DNA of 64,000 bases from Actinacidiphila alni (GTDB taxonomy: Bacteria > Actinomycetota > Actinomycetes > Streptomycetales > Streptomycetaceae). The notes below the pieces were generated by a model. That model made no database searches and was not told where the DNA came from. It was given only the letters and a program-made list of their open reading frames with translations. The stretch lies in contig NZ_FONG01000004.1 in NCBI RefSeq assembly GCF_900112845.1, positions 1 through 64,000 on the forward strand. The letters are read 5' to 3'. Of this stretch, positions 37,857 to 46,985 are shown piece after piece (position 1 is the first letter of the stretch; each line of letters begins with the position of its first letter). A program made the position numbers and the translations under genes.

Positions 37857-38968
37857 CCGCGCTCGCCGCGGCGCTGCCCCGGCGACGGTCGGCCCGGGCG
37901 CGGCGGTCGCTGCTCGCGCCGCGCCCGATCGGGGCGGCGGTGCTCACCACCGTCACCGTCTTCCTGCTGTCGTCGCTGCTGACCTTCGCGCTGGGCGCGC
38001 TGTCCGACGCCAATCCGGGCGCGGCGGTGCTCGGTGAGACCGCCACGCCCGCCGACATCGCCCGGATGAACCACGCCTTCGGCCTGGACCGGCCGCTGGT
38101 CGTGCAGTACGTGACCTGGCTCGGGCACGCGCTCACCGGTGATCTGGGGCGTTCCTGGTTCACCACGCTGCCGGTCGCGGACAGTGTCTTCCAGGCGCTG
38201 CCGGTGGACCTGTCGATCGCGGGGCTCGCCCTGCTGATCGCCGTGCTGCTCGGCGCCGTGGGCGGGATCGCCGCCGCGTACAGCAACGGCGGACGGCTGG
38301 ACCGGGCGATCACGGCGGTCTGCTCGGTGCTCGGGACGCTGCCGGCGTTCGTGGTCGCGATCGGTCTGATCGCCGTGGTGTCGGTGAAGCTGGGCTGGCT
38401 GCCGTCCGGCGGCTACACCGCCTTCGGCGACGATCCGGTGCAGTGGCTGCGCTTCGCGGCCCTGCCCGCCTTCGCGCTCAGCCTGGACGCCGCCGCGAAT
38501 GTCGCGCGGCAGCTGCGTGCCTCGCTGGTCGGCGAACTGCGTGCCAACTATGTGACGGGCGCGGCGATGCGCGGGCTGTCCGCGCGGCGGGTGCTGTTCG
38601 GGCACGTGCTGCGCAATGCGGCGGGTCCCGCGCTGACCGTCCTCGGGATGAGCGTGCCGATGCTGATCGGCGGCGCGGTCGTCACAGAGCGGATCTTCAA
38701 TCTGCCCGGCATCGCGCAGCTCTCCCTCCAAGCGGCGCAGCAGCACGACGTGCCGGTCATCCAGGGCACCCTGCTGGTCACGGTGGCCGTGGTGCTGCTG
38801 GCCAACATCGCGATCAACGCGGGGCTGCTGGCCCTCAACCCGGCTGCCCGCAGGGGCCGTTCGCAGCGGGCCGGGGCGCAGGACGCGACTCCCGGTCTCG
38901 CGGCGGACGCAACCCCCAGTCCGGTCCCGGGCTCGATACCGGGTTCGGTACCGGGAGGTGCGGCATGA
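37853..38968 (+). CDS. ABC transporter permease (DppB-like)
   Basis: A 371-residue inner-membrane permease. The DppB family N-terminal helix is followed by the large external segment with DIARMNHAFGLDRPLVVQYVTWL, then five core helices. The ATPase-coupling loop is in VTGAAMRGLSARRVLFGHVL. A Pro/Gly/Ser tail of about 35 residues is unconserved. It overlaps its neighbours on both sides by four bases (ATGA), indicating coupled translation. Confidence 0.93.
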   Translation: MTALAAALPRRRSARARRSLLAPRPIGAAVLTTVTVFLLSSLLTFALGALSDANPGAAVLGETATPADIARMNHAFGLDRPLVVQYVTWLGHALTGDLGRSWFTTLPVADSVFQALPVDLSIAGLALLIAVLLGAVGGIAAAYSNGGRLDRAITAVCSVLGTLPAFVVAIGLIAVVSVKLGWLPSGGYTAFGDDPVQWLRFAALPAFALSLDAAANVARQLRASLVGELRANYVTGAAMRGLSARRVLFGHVLRNAAGPALTVLGMSVPMLIGGAVVTERIFNLPGIAQLSLQAAQQHDVPVIQGTLLVTVAVVLLANIAINAGLLALNPAARRGRSQRAGAQDATPGLAADATPSPVPGSIPGSVPGGAA

Positions 38969-39900
38969 GGACGCTGCGCCGTACCGGACGGATGCCCGCG
39001 GCCCGGGTCGCGCTCGCCGTGCTCGCCGTCGTCGCGCTGCTGGCGGTGCTCGGCGGGGTGCTCGCCCCGCAGGACCCGCTCGCGCAGGACACCACCCGGG
39101 TGCTCCAAGGACCCAGCGGCGCCCACCTGTTGGGCACGGACTACCTCGGCAGGGACGTGCTGAGCCGGCTGCTGGCGGGCACCGGGCGTTCGGTGTTCGG
39201 CGCGGTCGAGTCGGTGGGCGCGGCCATGGTGCTGGGCGTCGTCCCCGGGCTCGCGTCGCTGTGGCTCGGCCGGTCCTTCGAGTGGTCCGCGCTGCGGGTG
39301 GTGGACGCGCTGATGACGCTGCCCTTCACGCTCTTCGCCATCGCGGCGGTCGGCGTCTTCGGCAACGGCCTGCACCAGGCGATGCTCGCCCTCGGCGTGC
39401 TGCTCGCCCCGCTGTTCTTCCGGGTCTCGCGGGCCGCCGCGCTGGGTCTGAAGCAGGCGCAGTACGTGGAGGCCGCCGAGCTGATGGGCGCCTCGCGCGG
39501 GCGCATCCTGCGGACCCACATCGCGGCCAAGGTGCTGCCCACCATCGCGGTGACCACGGCGCACGCGCTGGCGACCGCGCTGCTGACGGTGGCGTCGCTG
39601 ACCTTCCTCGGCGTCGGGGTGCAGCCCCCCGCCCCGACCTGGGGCGGCATGCTCGCCAGCGATCTGGGCTATCTGGCCCAGCAGCCGTGGGCACCGGCGC
39701 TGCCCGGCGTCCTGATCATGATCACCGTCGGGGCACTCAATCTGCTCGCGGACGCGGTACGGGACAGCGGCGCCGCGCAGGCCGCGGAGCCGGCCGCCGG
39801 AGGGTCCGCGGGCGGTACGTCCACGGGCGCGCCGGACGACGTACCGGCGGCGCGGGACGCGCGGGAGAGGAAGGCCGATGAGCGTGTCGTCACCGTCTGA
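38965..39900 (+). CDS. ABC transporter permease (DppC-like)
   Basis: A 311-residue permease with the DppC hallmark LLGTDYLGRDVLSRLLAGTG after the first helix and the coupling loop QYVEAAELMGASRGRILRTH. The family signature FLGVGVQPPAPTWGGMLA is near the C-terminus. The last 45 residues are a low-complexity Gly/Ala/Asp tail. It overlaps the next ATPase gene by 23 bases. It pairs with the DppB-like subunit. Confidence 0.93.
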   Translation: MRTLRRTGRMPAARVALAVLAVVALLAVLGGVLAPQDPLAQDTTRVLQGPSGAHLLGTDYLGRDVLSRLLAGTGRSVFGAVESVGAAMVLGVVPGLASLWLGRSFEWSALRVVDALMTLPFTLFAIAAVGVFGNGLHQAMLALGVLLAPLFFRVSRAAALGLKQAQYVEAAELMGASRGRILRTHIAAKVLPTIAVTTAHALATALLTVASLTFLGVGVQPPAPTWGGMLASDLGYLAQQPWAPALPGVLIMITVGALNLLADAVRDSGAAQAAEPAAGGSAGGTSTGAPDDVPAARDARERKADERVVTV

Positions 39901-40957
39901 GGCGGTCGAAGCCGTCGAAGCCGTGCACTCGGGTCCGGGCGGCGAGCCCGTGCTCACCGTCGACGGGCTGCACATCACCGTCGCCGGCGGCCGCGCGGAG
40001 GCCGTCCGGGACGTGGCCTTCACCGTGCACGCGGGCGAGGCGGTCGGAGTGGTCGGCGAGTCGGGCAGCGGCAAGACGCTGACCTGCCGCTCGCTGCTCG
40101 GTGTGCTGCCGCCCGGCTGCGAGGTGTCGGCGGGCAGCGCCGTGCTGGCCGGTGACGGCGGGGCCGTCACGGAGCTGACCGCGCTCGACCGGCGGCAGTG
40201 GGAACGGCTGCGCGGCGCGGAGCTGGGGGCCGTTTTCCAGGACCCGGCGTCGTATCTCAATCCGGCGCTGACCGTCGGCCGCCAGCTGGCGGAACCGCTA
40301 CGGGTCCGGCTCGGCATGACGCGGGCGCGGGCGCGTGAGCGGGCGGTGGAACTCTTCGCCTCCGTCGGGCTGCGCGAACCCGCGCAGGTCTACCACCGCT
40401 ATCCGCACGAGCTGTCCGGCGGCATGCTCCAGCGCGTCCTCATCGCGATCGCCGTCGCCTGCGACCCGCGGCTGCTGGTCGCCGACGAGGCGACGACCGC
40501 GCTGGACACGGTGGTGCAGGCCGAGGTCCTGGACCTGCTGGCCCGGCTCCGCGACGAGCGCGGCCTCGCGCTGCTGCTGGTCACCCACGACCTGGCGGTG
40601 GTCGCCGAGGTCACCGACCGGGTGCTGGTCTTCTACGCGGGCGAGATCGTCGAGGACGGCCCCACCCAGGACGTGGTGCACCGGCCGGCGCACCCGTACA
40701 CCGCCGCGCTGCTGCGGGTGGCCTCGCTCGGCGACTGGAACCGCCGTGAGCTGGCCGTCATCCCCGGCCGGCCGCCCGAGGCGGGCCAGGCACCGCCCGG
40801 CTGCCGCTTCGCCGACCGCTGCGACTTCGCCGAGGACCGCTGCCGTACGGCCCCGATACCCCTCACCCGCACCCCCGGGGGCCGCCGCGTCCGCTGTGTC
40901 CGCGCCGCCGAACTCACCCCGATCCTCACCGCCCCTCCCGAGGAGGTGCCCGCATGA
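39878..40957 (+). CDS. ABC transporter ATP-binding protein (DppD-like)
   Basis: A 359-residue ATPase. Walker A is GESGSGKT, the signature LSGGM, and Walker B LLVADEATTALD, with the switch His in VTHDL. The C-terminal oligopeptide/dipeptide domain contains the Cys-containing CRFADRCDFAEDRC segment typical of DppD/OppD. The start is ATG 39878 inside the upstream permease gene. It overlaps the second ATPase gene by four bases. Confidence 0.94.
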   Translation: MSVSSPSEAVEAVEAVHSGPGGEPVLTVDGLHITVAGGRAEAVRDVAFTVHAGEAVGVVGESGSGKTLTCRSLLGVLPPGCEVSAGSAVLAGDGGAVTELTALDRRQWERLRGAELGAVFQDPASYLNPALTVGRQLAEPLRVRLGMTRARARERAVELFASVGLREPAQVYHRYPHELSGGMLQRVLIAIAVACDPRLLVADEATTALDTVVQAEVLDLLARLRDERGLALLLVTHDLAVVAEVTDRVLVFYAGEIVEDGPTQDVVHRPAHPYTAALLRVASLGDWNRRELAVIPGRPPEAGQAPPGCRFADRCDFAEDRCRTAPIPLTRTPGGRRVRCVRAAELTPILTAPPEEVPA

Positions 40958-42042
40958 CCACCACCACCGGCCGGCTCATCGACCCCGCCCCGCCCGCACC
41001 CGAGAAGACCGCGCCGCCCACGGACCGGCGGGCGCTGAGCGTCAGCGGTCTGAGCGTCGCCTATCCGCGACGGCACGGCCGCGGCGCCGGCGAATCCGTA
41101 CTGCGCGGCGTGGACCTGGAGGTGACGCCCGGTCAGATCCTGGGCGTGATCGGGGAGACCGGGTCGGGGAAGACGACGCTGGCACGGGCCGTGGTGGGTC
41201 TGGCGCCCGTGGTGGGCGGGCGGATCGAGGTCGCGGGAATCGACGTCGGGGGCCTGCGGAAACGGGAGTTGCGGGACCACCGCAGGTCCGGCGTGGTGCA
41301 GTACATGTTCCAGGACCCGCTGCGGTCGCTGGACCCGGACCTGACGGTGGCAGACCTGGTCGGCGAACCGCTGGCCGTCGCGGGCGTGGAGCGGGCCGAG
41401 CGGCGCGCGCGGGTGGCCGAGGCGCTGGGGCGGGTCGGCCTGGACGCCGACGCGCTCGGCGGCCGGATCCCCGCCCAGTTGTCCGGCGGTCAGCGCCAGC
41501 GTGTGTCGCTGGCGCGCGCGATCGTCACCCGGCCCGCGCTGCTGCTGGCCGACGAGCCGGTCAGCGCCCTGGACGCGTCCAACCGCAATCATGTGCTGCG
41601 GCTGCTGGACGAGCTGCGCCGTGACCTCGGCGTGGCCGTCGTCGTGATCTCGCACGACCTCAGTTCACTGGCCGGGATCGCCGACCGGATCGCGGTGCTG
41701 TACCGCGGCCGGCTGGTCGAACAGGGCCCGACGGCCGAGGTCCTGGCCCGTCCGCTGCACCCGTACACCGCGCTGCTCACCGCGTCCGCGCCGCGCTTGG
41801 ACCGCGATCCGGCCGTACGGCGGGACCGGCCGGGGCGTTCCGGCCCGGTGTCCGGCGAGGCCCCCGCGTGGGCTGGTGAGCCCGGCGCCTGCGTGTTCGC
41901 CCACCGCTGCCCGCTGGCCGAGGCCGACTGCCGTACGCAGCCGGGTGGTTCACCGCACCCCGGTGAGCGGTCCGCCGCCTGTCACCACCCGGTCACCACC
42001 TCCGCCGACCGTCTCGCGCGAGCCCCGCGCGCCACCACCTGA
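40954..42042 (+). CDS. ABC transporter ATP-binding protein (DppF-like)
   Basis: A 362-residue ATPase, partner of the DppD-like subunit. It has Walker A GETGSGKT, signature LSGGQRQRVSLARA, Walker B LLLADEPVSALD, and ISHDLSSLAG with the switch His. The C-terminal region again holds the CVFAHRCPLAEADCRTQ motif. About 25 extra N-terminal residues precede the core. It ends 16 bases before the first flavin monooxygenase, so the importer and enzymes share one transcript. Confidence 0.94.
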   Translation: MTTTTGRLIDPAPPAPEKTAPPTDRRALSVSGLSVAYPRRHGRGAGESVLRGVDLEVTPGQILGVIGETGSGKTTLARAVVGLAPVVGGRIEVAGIDVGGLRKRELRDHRRSGVVQYMFQDPLRSLDPDLTVADLVGEPLAVAGVERAERRARVAEALGRVGLDADALGGRIPAQLSGGQRQRVSLARAIVTRPALLLADEPVSALDASNRNHVLRLLDELRRDLGVAVVVISHDLSSLAGIADRIAVLYRGRLVEQGPTAEVLARPLHPYTALLTASAPRLDRDPAVRRDRPGRSGPVSGEAPAWAGEPGACVFAHRCPLAEADCRTQPGGSPHPGERSAACHHPVTTSADRLARAPRATT

Positions 42043-42058
42043 CCCCGGGAGAGACCCC

Positions 42059-43141
42059 GTGCCCATCGAATTCATCGGCATCGCGAGCACCCAGCAGTTC
42101 AGTGAGACCGGCACCGCCTCGGGACCCGTCGTCGACCCCGGCTATCTGGCCGAACTGGCCCTCGCCCATGAGGAGTCCGGCTTCGACCGGGTCCTGGTCG
42201 CGCACTCCTCGGCCAGCCCCGACGGCTTCACCGTCGCCGACCAGATCCTGACGCGTACGACCCGGCTCGGCGTGCTCCTCGCCCACCGGCCCGGCTTCGT
42301 CGCGCCGACGCTGACCGCCCGCAAGTACGCGACGCTCGACGCCTTCCACCCCGGCCGGGTCGCGCTGCACGTGATCACCGGCGGCGACGACGCCGACCAG
42401 GCGCGGGACGGCGACATCAGCGACAAGCCGACCCGCTACCGGCGCACCGACGAATTCCTCCAGGTGCTGCGCAGCGAATGGGAGTCGGCCGAACCCTTCG
42501 ACTTCGAGGGCGAGTTCTACACGGTGCGCGGCGGCTATTCGTCGGTGCGCCCCGCCGTCCCGATCCCGGTGTACTTCGGTGGCGCGTCCGCCGACGCGGT
42601 GCGGGTCGGCGGCAGGCACGCCGATGTGTACGCCTTCTGGGGCGAGCCGCTCGCGGGCATCGCGGAGCGGATCCGGCAGGTGCGGGAGGCGGCGGCGCCG
42701 TACGGCCGCGACCCGCGCTTCAGCGTCAGCCTGCGGCCGATCCCGGCGGCCACCGAGGCCGAGGCGTGGCGGCGCGCCGAGGACGTCCTGCGCCTGACCA
42801 AGGAGAAGGCGGGCGAGGTCCGCAAGGCGTTCAATCTCGACCACAGCGCCCAGGAGGGCTCGCGCAGGCTGCTGGAGTACGCCGCGAAGGGCGACGTGCA
42901 CGACAAGCGGCTGTGGACGGCCGTCGCGAAGGTCACCGGCGCCGCGGGCAACTCCACGGCGCTGGTGGGCAGTTACGAGCAGGTCGCCGAGTCCCTGCTG
43001 GATTACGTGGGGCTCGGGGTCTCGACGCTGCTGATCCGCGGCTTCAGCCCGCTGGAGGACGCCCGCGACTACGGTTCGCTCGTCCGGCTGGTCCGCGAGC
43101 AGGCGGACGGCGCGGCACTGGCCGGGGCGTCCGCGGTATGA
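42059..43141 (+). CDS. LLM-class flavin monooxygenase, SsuD-like (first copy)
   Basis: A 360-residue FMNH2-dependent monooxygenase of the bacterial-luciferase-like fold, nearest in pattern to alkanesulfonate monooxygenases. Signature segments are RTTRLGVLLAHRPGFVAPT, LHVITGGDDADQARDGD and TGAAGNSTALVGS. It would cleave a C-S bond of an organosulfur substrate using reduced FMN supplied by the flavin reductase at the end of the cluster. The GTG at 42059 follows GGGAGAGA. It overlaps the molybdoenzyme gene by four bases. A clear paralogue lies at 46986. Confidence 0.93.
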   Translation: MPIEFIGIASTQQFSETGTASGPVVDPGYLAELALAHEESGFDRVLVAHSSASPDGFTVADQILTRTTRLGVLLAHRPGFVAPTLTARKYATLDAFHPGRVALHVITGGDDADQARDGDISDKPTRYRRTDEFLQVLRSEWESAEPFDFEGEFYTVRGGYSSVRPAVPIPVYFGGASADAVRVGGRHADVYAFWGEPLAGIAERIRQVREAAAPYGRDPRFSVSLRPIPAATEAEAWRRAEDVLRLTKEKAGEVRKAFNLDHSAQEGSRRLLEYAAKGDVHDKRLWTAVAKVTGAAGNSTALVGSYEQVAESLLDYVGLGVSTLLIRGFSPLEDARDYGSLVRLVREQADGAALAGASAV

Positions 43142-45720
43142 CCACCGGGACCGGGGCCGCCACCGCGGCGGCGCGGGCGCCGGGGGCCGGCACGCCGACC
43201 ACCTCGCACTGGGGTGCGTTCGGGGTGCGGCGGGAGCCGGACGGTACGGTCACGGCCGTCCCGCACCCGGCCGACCCGTCGCCGTCGCCGCTGCTGCGCG
43301 GGGTGCCGGGGGCGCTGCGCCACGGCACCCGGATCCGCCGGCCCGCCGCGCGGCGCGGCTGGCTGGAGCACGGCCCCGGTCCTTCGGAGCGCCGCGGCGC
43401 CGAGCCCTTCGTGGAACTCGACTGGGACGAGGCGCTGGACCTGGCCGCCGCCGAACTGGCCAGGGTCCGGGCCGACTTCGGCAACACGGCCGTCTTCGGC
43501 GGCTCGTACGGCTGGGCGAGCGCGGGCCGCTTCCATCACGCGCAGAGCCAACTCCACCGTTTCCTCGCACAGTTCGGCGGCTACACCGGCTCCCGTAACT
43601 CCTACAGCCTGGGTACGTCGCTGGTGCTGCTGCCCCATCTGGTGGGTGACGCGGAGTCGGTGCTGCGGTCCTCGTCCACCTGGCCGACGATCACCGGGCA
43701 CACCGAACTGGTCCTCGCCTTCGGCGGTATCCCCGCCAAGAATGTGCACGTCACCCCGGGCGGGGTGACCCGGCACGGCACACCGGGCCATCTGGCGGCG
43801 CTGGCCGCCGCGGGCGCCCGGGTGGCGCTGGTCAGCCCGCTGCGCGACGACCTGCCGGACGGCGTGACCGCCGACTGGTACCCGATCCGCCCGGCCACCG
43901 ACACCGCGCTGATGCTGGCGCTCGCCCACACGCTGGTCGAAGAGGGCCTGTACGACCGGGAGTTCGTGGCCCGCTACTGCGCGGGCGCCGATGTGCTGCT
44001 GCGGTATCTGCGCGGCTCCGACGACGGTACGCCCAAGGACGCCCGGTGGGCGGCGGCGCTCACCGGCATCCCGGCCGGCCGGATCCGCGACCTCGCCCGG
44101 CAGGCGGCGGCGCGCCGCACACTGGTCACCGTCACCTGGTCGCTGCAGCGCATCCAGCACGGCGAGCAGCCGGTGTGGGCGGCGCTCGCGCTGGCCGCGC
44201 TGCTCGGCCAGATCGGACTGCCGGGCGGCGGCTTCGGCCACGGCTACGGTTCGATGGGCGACGTCGGCGACACCGGGCCGCAGCTCCGGCTGCCGTATCT
44301 GCCGCAAGGACCCAACCCCGTCGAGGAGTTCATCCCGTGCGCGCGGATCGCGGACCTGCTGCTGCACCCCGGCCGGGAGTACGACTACGACGGGACGCGC
44401 CGCCGCTACCCCGACATCCGGCTGGTGCACTGGGCGGGCGGCAATCCGTTCCACCACCATCAGGACCTGGGCAGGCTGCGCCGCGCCTTCGCCCGTCCCG
44501 ACACCGTGCTGGTGCACGAGACGCACTGGACGGCGACGGCCCGGCACGCCGATCTGGTGTTCCCCGCGACGACCTCGCTGGAGCGCGACGACATCGGCGG
44601 CGGGCGCCGTGACACCCATCTGATCGCCATGCACCGCGCGGTGGAGCCGGTGGGCGAGGCGCGCGACGACCATACGATCCTGGCCGGGCTCGCCGAACGC
44701 CTCGGTTTCGGCGAGGCGTTCACCGAGGGGCGCGACGCGCGGCAGTGGCTCGAACACCTCTACACGCGGTGGGCCGACGAACTGGCCGCCGACGGGGTCG
44801 GCAAGCCGCCGGCCTTCGCGGACTTCTGGGCGGCGGGCGAGTGGGAGCTGCCGGAACAGCCAGCGCAGCGCACCCTCTTCGCGGACTTCCGCGCCGACCC
44901 GCTGGGCGCGCCGCTGGCCACGCCCAGTGGCCGGATCGAACTGGCCAGCGAGGCGATCGCCGCGCTCGGCCTGCCCGACTGCCCCGGGCATCCGGCGTGG
45001 CTCGAACCGGACGAGTGGCCGGGCGCCCCGGCCGCCGAGCGGCTGCCGCTGCTGCTGATCGCCAATCAGCCCGCCACCCGGCTGCACAGCCAGTTGGACA
45101 CGGGCGCGCCGAGCCTGGACGCGAAGGTCGCCGGGCGCGAGGCCGTCCAGCTCCACCCGGCGGACGCGGCGGCGCGCTCGATCCGTGACGGCGACCTCGT
45201 GCGGATCTTCAACGACCGGGGCGCGTGCCTGGCGGGGGCGGTGCTCACCGACCGGGTACGGCCGGGAGTCCTGCGGCTGCCGACCGGCGCGTGGTTCGAC
45301 CCGGTGCCGGGCCACGAGCCGCCGCTGTGCGCGCACGGCAATCCCAACGTCCTGACCGCCGACGTCCCCAGCTCGCGCCTCTCCCAGGGCTGCACCGGCC
45401 AACACGCCCTGGTCGAGGCCGAATTGTGGACCGGCGCCCCACCCCCGCCCGTGACGGTCCGTCAACCCCCGGCATTCGCTCCGGATCCGCGCCTGCACCG
45501 TAACGCCCCCGTGCCGGACGACGGAGCGTTGGCGGGCGGCGCCCGTACGGCCGCGGCCGGGAGCGGCGCGGAACTCCCCGGCGGCGCACGCACCGACACC
45601 GGCGCCGACCGGCCCGACGCGGGTCGCGCGGCCAGCGTCACCGGTACGGACGGTGTCACCGGTACGGACGGCCGTACCGCCGCTCGTGTCCGGCGTCATG
45701 AAAGGAAGGCCACATCGTGA
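43138..45720 (+). CDS. Molybdopterin oxidoreductase, DMSO/biotin-sulfoxide reductase family
   Basis: An 860-residue molybdenum enzyme without an N-terminal Fe-S cysteine motif or signal peptide, which places it with cytoplasmic BisC-like S-oxide reductases. GGSYGWASAGRFHHAQSQ and RFLAQFGGYTGSRNSYS match the segments around the Mo-ligating Ser of that family (Ser in NSYS). Cofactor-contact segments include WAGGNPFHHHQDLGRL and LLLIANQPATRLHSQLD. The last 90 residues are low-complexity Gly/Thr/Asp repeats. It probably reduces an S- or N-oxide taken up by the importer. It overlaps both neighbours. No dedicated chaperone gene is nearby. Confidence 0.93.
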   Translation: MTTGTGAATAAARAPGAGTPTTSHWGAFGVRREPDGTVTAVPHPADPSPSPLLRGVPGALRHGTRIRRPAARRGWLEHGPGPSERRGAEPFVELDWDEALDLAAAELARVRADFGNTAVFGGSYGWASAGRFHHAQSQLHRFLAQFGGYTGSRNSYSLGTSLVLLPHLVGDAESVLRSSSTWPTITGHTELVLAFGGIPAKNVHVTPGGVTRHGTPGHLAALAAAGARVALVSPLRDDLPDGVTADWYPIRPATDTALMLALAHTLVEEGLYDREFVARYCAGADVLLRYLRGSDDGTPKDARWAAALTGIPAGRIRDLARQAAARRTLVTVTWSLQRIQHGEQPVWAALALAALLGQIGLPGGGFGHGYGSMGDVGDTGPQLRLPYLPQGPNPVEEFIPCARIADLLLHPGREYDYDGTRRRYPDIRLVHWAGGNPFHHHQDLGRLRRAFARPDTVLVHETHWTATARHADLVFPATTSLERDDIGGGRRDTHLIAMHRAVEPVGEARDDHTILAGLAERLGFGEAFTEGRDARQWLEHLYTRWADELAADGVGKPPAFADFWAAGEWELPEQPAQRTLFADFRADPLGAPLATPSGRIELASEAIAALGLPDCPGHPAWLEPDEWPGAPAAERLPLLLIANQPATRLHSQLDTGAPSLDAKVAGREAVQLHPADAAARSIRDGDLVRIFNDRGACLAGAVLTDRVRPGVLRLPTGAWFDPVPGHEPPLCAHGNPNVLTADVPSSRLSQGCTGQHALVEAELWTGAPPPPVTVRQPPAFAPDPRLHRNAPVPDDGALAGGARTAAAGSGAELPGGARTDTGADRPDAGRAASVTGTDGVTGTDGRTAARVRRHERKATS

Positions 45721-46904
45721 CCACCGACCTCGCCTCCACGCCCGCCGCGGACGTCCTGGTGCCCGACTACGGGCGGCTGCCCGAGGTGGCGGCGCTGCTC
45801 GCCGCCGGGGCGGCCGGGCACGACCGTGACGCGAGCTTCCCGCACGAAGGGGTGGCCGCCGTGCACGCGGCCGGGCTGCTCACCGCCACCGTCGACCGCC
45901 GCTACGGCGGCCCCGGCGGCGGCCTCGCCGACACCGTACGCATCTTGGGCGCGCTCGGCGGCGGCGATCCCGCGGTCGCCCTGGTCACCTCGATGACACT
46001 GTTCGCGCACGCCGCCCAGGCCCGCGCGCCGCACTGGCCGCAGGAGACGTACGCCGAACTGCTGGCGGAGTCCGCGCGGGGGCCCGCGCTGGTCAACGCG
46101 CTGCGGGTGGAGCCGGATCTGGGCAGCCCGGTACGCGGCGGGCTGCCCGCCACCACCGCGCGCCGCCGCGCCGACCACTGGGAGCTGACCGGGCACAAGA
46201 TCTTCTCGACCGGCGCGGTCGCGCTGCGCTGGATGATGGTGTGGGCCCGCACCGACGAGGAGCCGGTCCGCACCGGTTCGTTCCTGGTCCGCGCGGACAC
46301 GCCCGGCATCGAGGTGCGGCCCACCTGGAACCATCTGGGCCTGCGCGCCAGCCGCAGCGACGACGTGCTCCTCGACGCGGTACGGGTGCCGCTCGGCCGG
46401 ACGGCGGGGCTCGCGGAACCCGGCGCCGACGGCGGCCGGGACGTCATCGGCGGCGCCTGGAATTCGCTCGGCCTGACCGCGCTCTACCTCGGTGTGGCGC
46501 GCACTGCCCAGCGGTGGCTGACCGGCTTCCTGCACGAGCGCGTGCCCAGCGCCCTCGGCGCGCCGCTTGCCACCTTGCCGCGCTTCCAGAGCGCGGTCGG
46601 CGAGATCGACGTCCGACTCGCGGGCGCGGAACGGCTGGTAGCGGCGCTGGCCGCCGCCGTGGACGACGGCGACCCGGTCGCCGCGGCCGAGGCGGGCGGC
46701 GCGAAGGTGCTCGGCACCCGGGCGGCGATCAGCTCGGTCGAGGAGGCCGTCGCGCTGATCGGCAACAACGGCCTCACCCAGGACAACCCGCTCCAGCGTC
46801 ATCTGCGGGACGTGCTCTGTGCCCGCGTCCACACCCCGCAGGACGACACCGTGCTGCTCGGCACCGGGCGCGCCGCGCTCGACCGCGGCCGGCCCGCGCG
46901 CTGA
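45717..46904 (+). CDS. Acyl-CoA dehydrogenase-like flavoprotein (SfnB/DszC type)
   Basis: A 395-residue protein of the acyl-CoA dehydrogenase fold. The N-terminal helical domain (HEGVAAVHAAGLLTATVDRR) is followed by a central beta domain (LTGHKIFSTGAVALRWMMVW) and a C-terminal four-helix domain. In sulfur clusters such proteins (SfnB, DszC relatives) are flavin-dependent monooxygenases acting on thioethers or sulfoxides rather than true dehydrogenases, which is the likely role here. The GTG at 45717 overlaps the molybdoenzyme stop. An 81-base gap with GAAAGG follows before the next gene. Confidence 0.9.
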   Translation: MTTDLASTPAADVLVPDYGRLPEVAALLAAGAAGHDRDASFPHEGVAAVHAAGLLTATVDRRYGGPGGGLADTVRILGALGGGDPAVALVTSMTLFAHAAQARAPHWPQETYAELLAESARGPALVNALRVEPDLGSPVRGGLPATTARRRADHWELTGHKIFSTGAVALRWMMVWARTDEEPVRTGSFLVRADTPGIEVRPTWNHLGLRASRSDDVLLDAVRVPLGRTAGLAEPGADGGRDVIGGAWNSLGLTALYLGVARTAQRWLTGFLHERVPSALGAPLATLPRFQSAVGEIDVRLAGAERLVAALAAAVDDGDPVAAAEAGGAKVLGTRAAISSVEEAVALIGNNGLTQDNPLQRHLRDVLCARVHTPQDDTVLLGTGRAALDRGRPAR

Positions 46905-46985
46905 ACGGCTCTTCCCCGTCTCATCCCTTCTCTTCCCCGCGCATCTTCTTCCAGGCGTCTCCTCTCACGAAAGGCCCCAGCAGCC

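Noticed and set aside
36297..42042. Peptide importer as a plain dipeptide permease
   Set aside because: The subunit family is right, but the leader peptide and fused monooxygenase operon point to a sulfur compound, so I did not assign dpp gene names.
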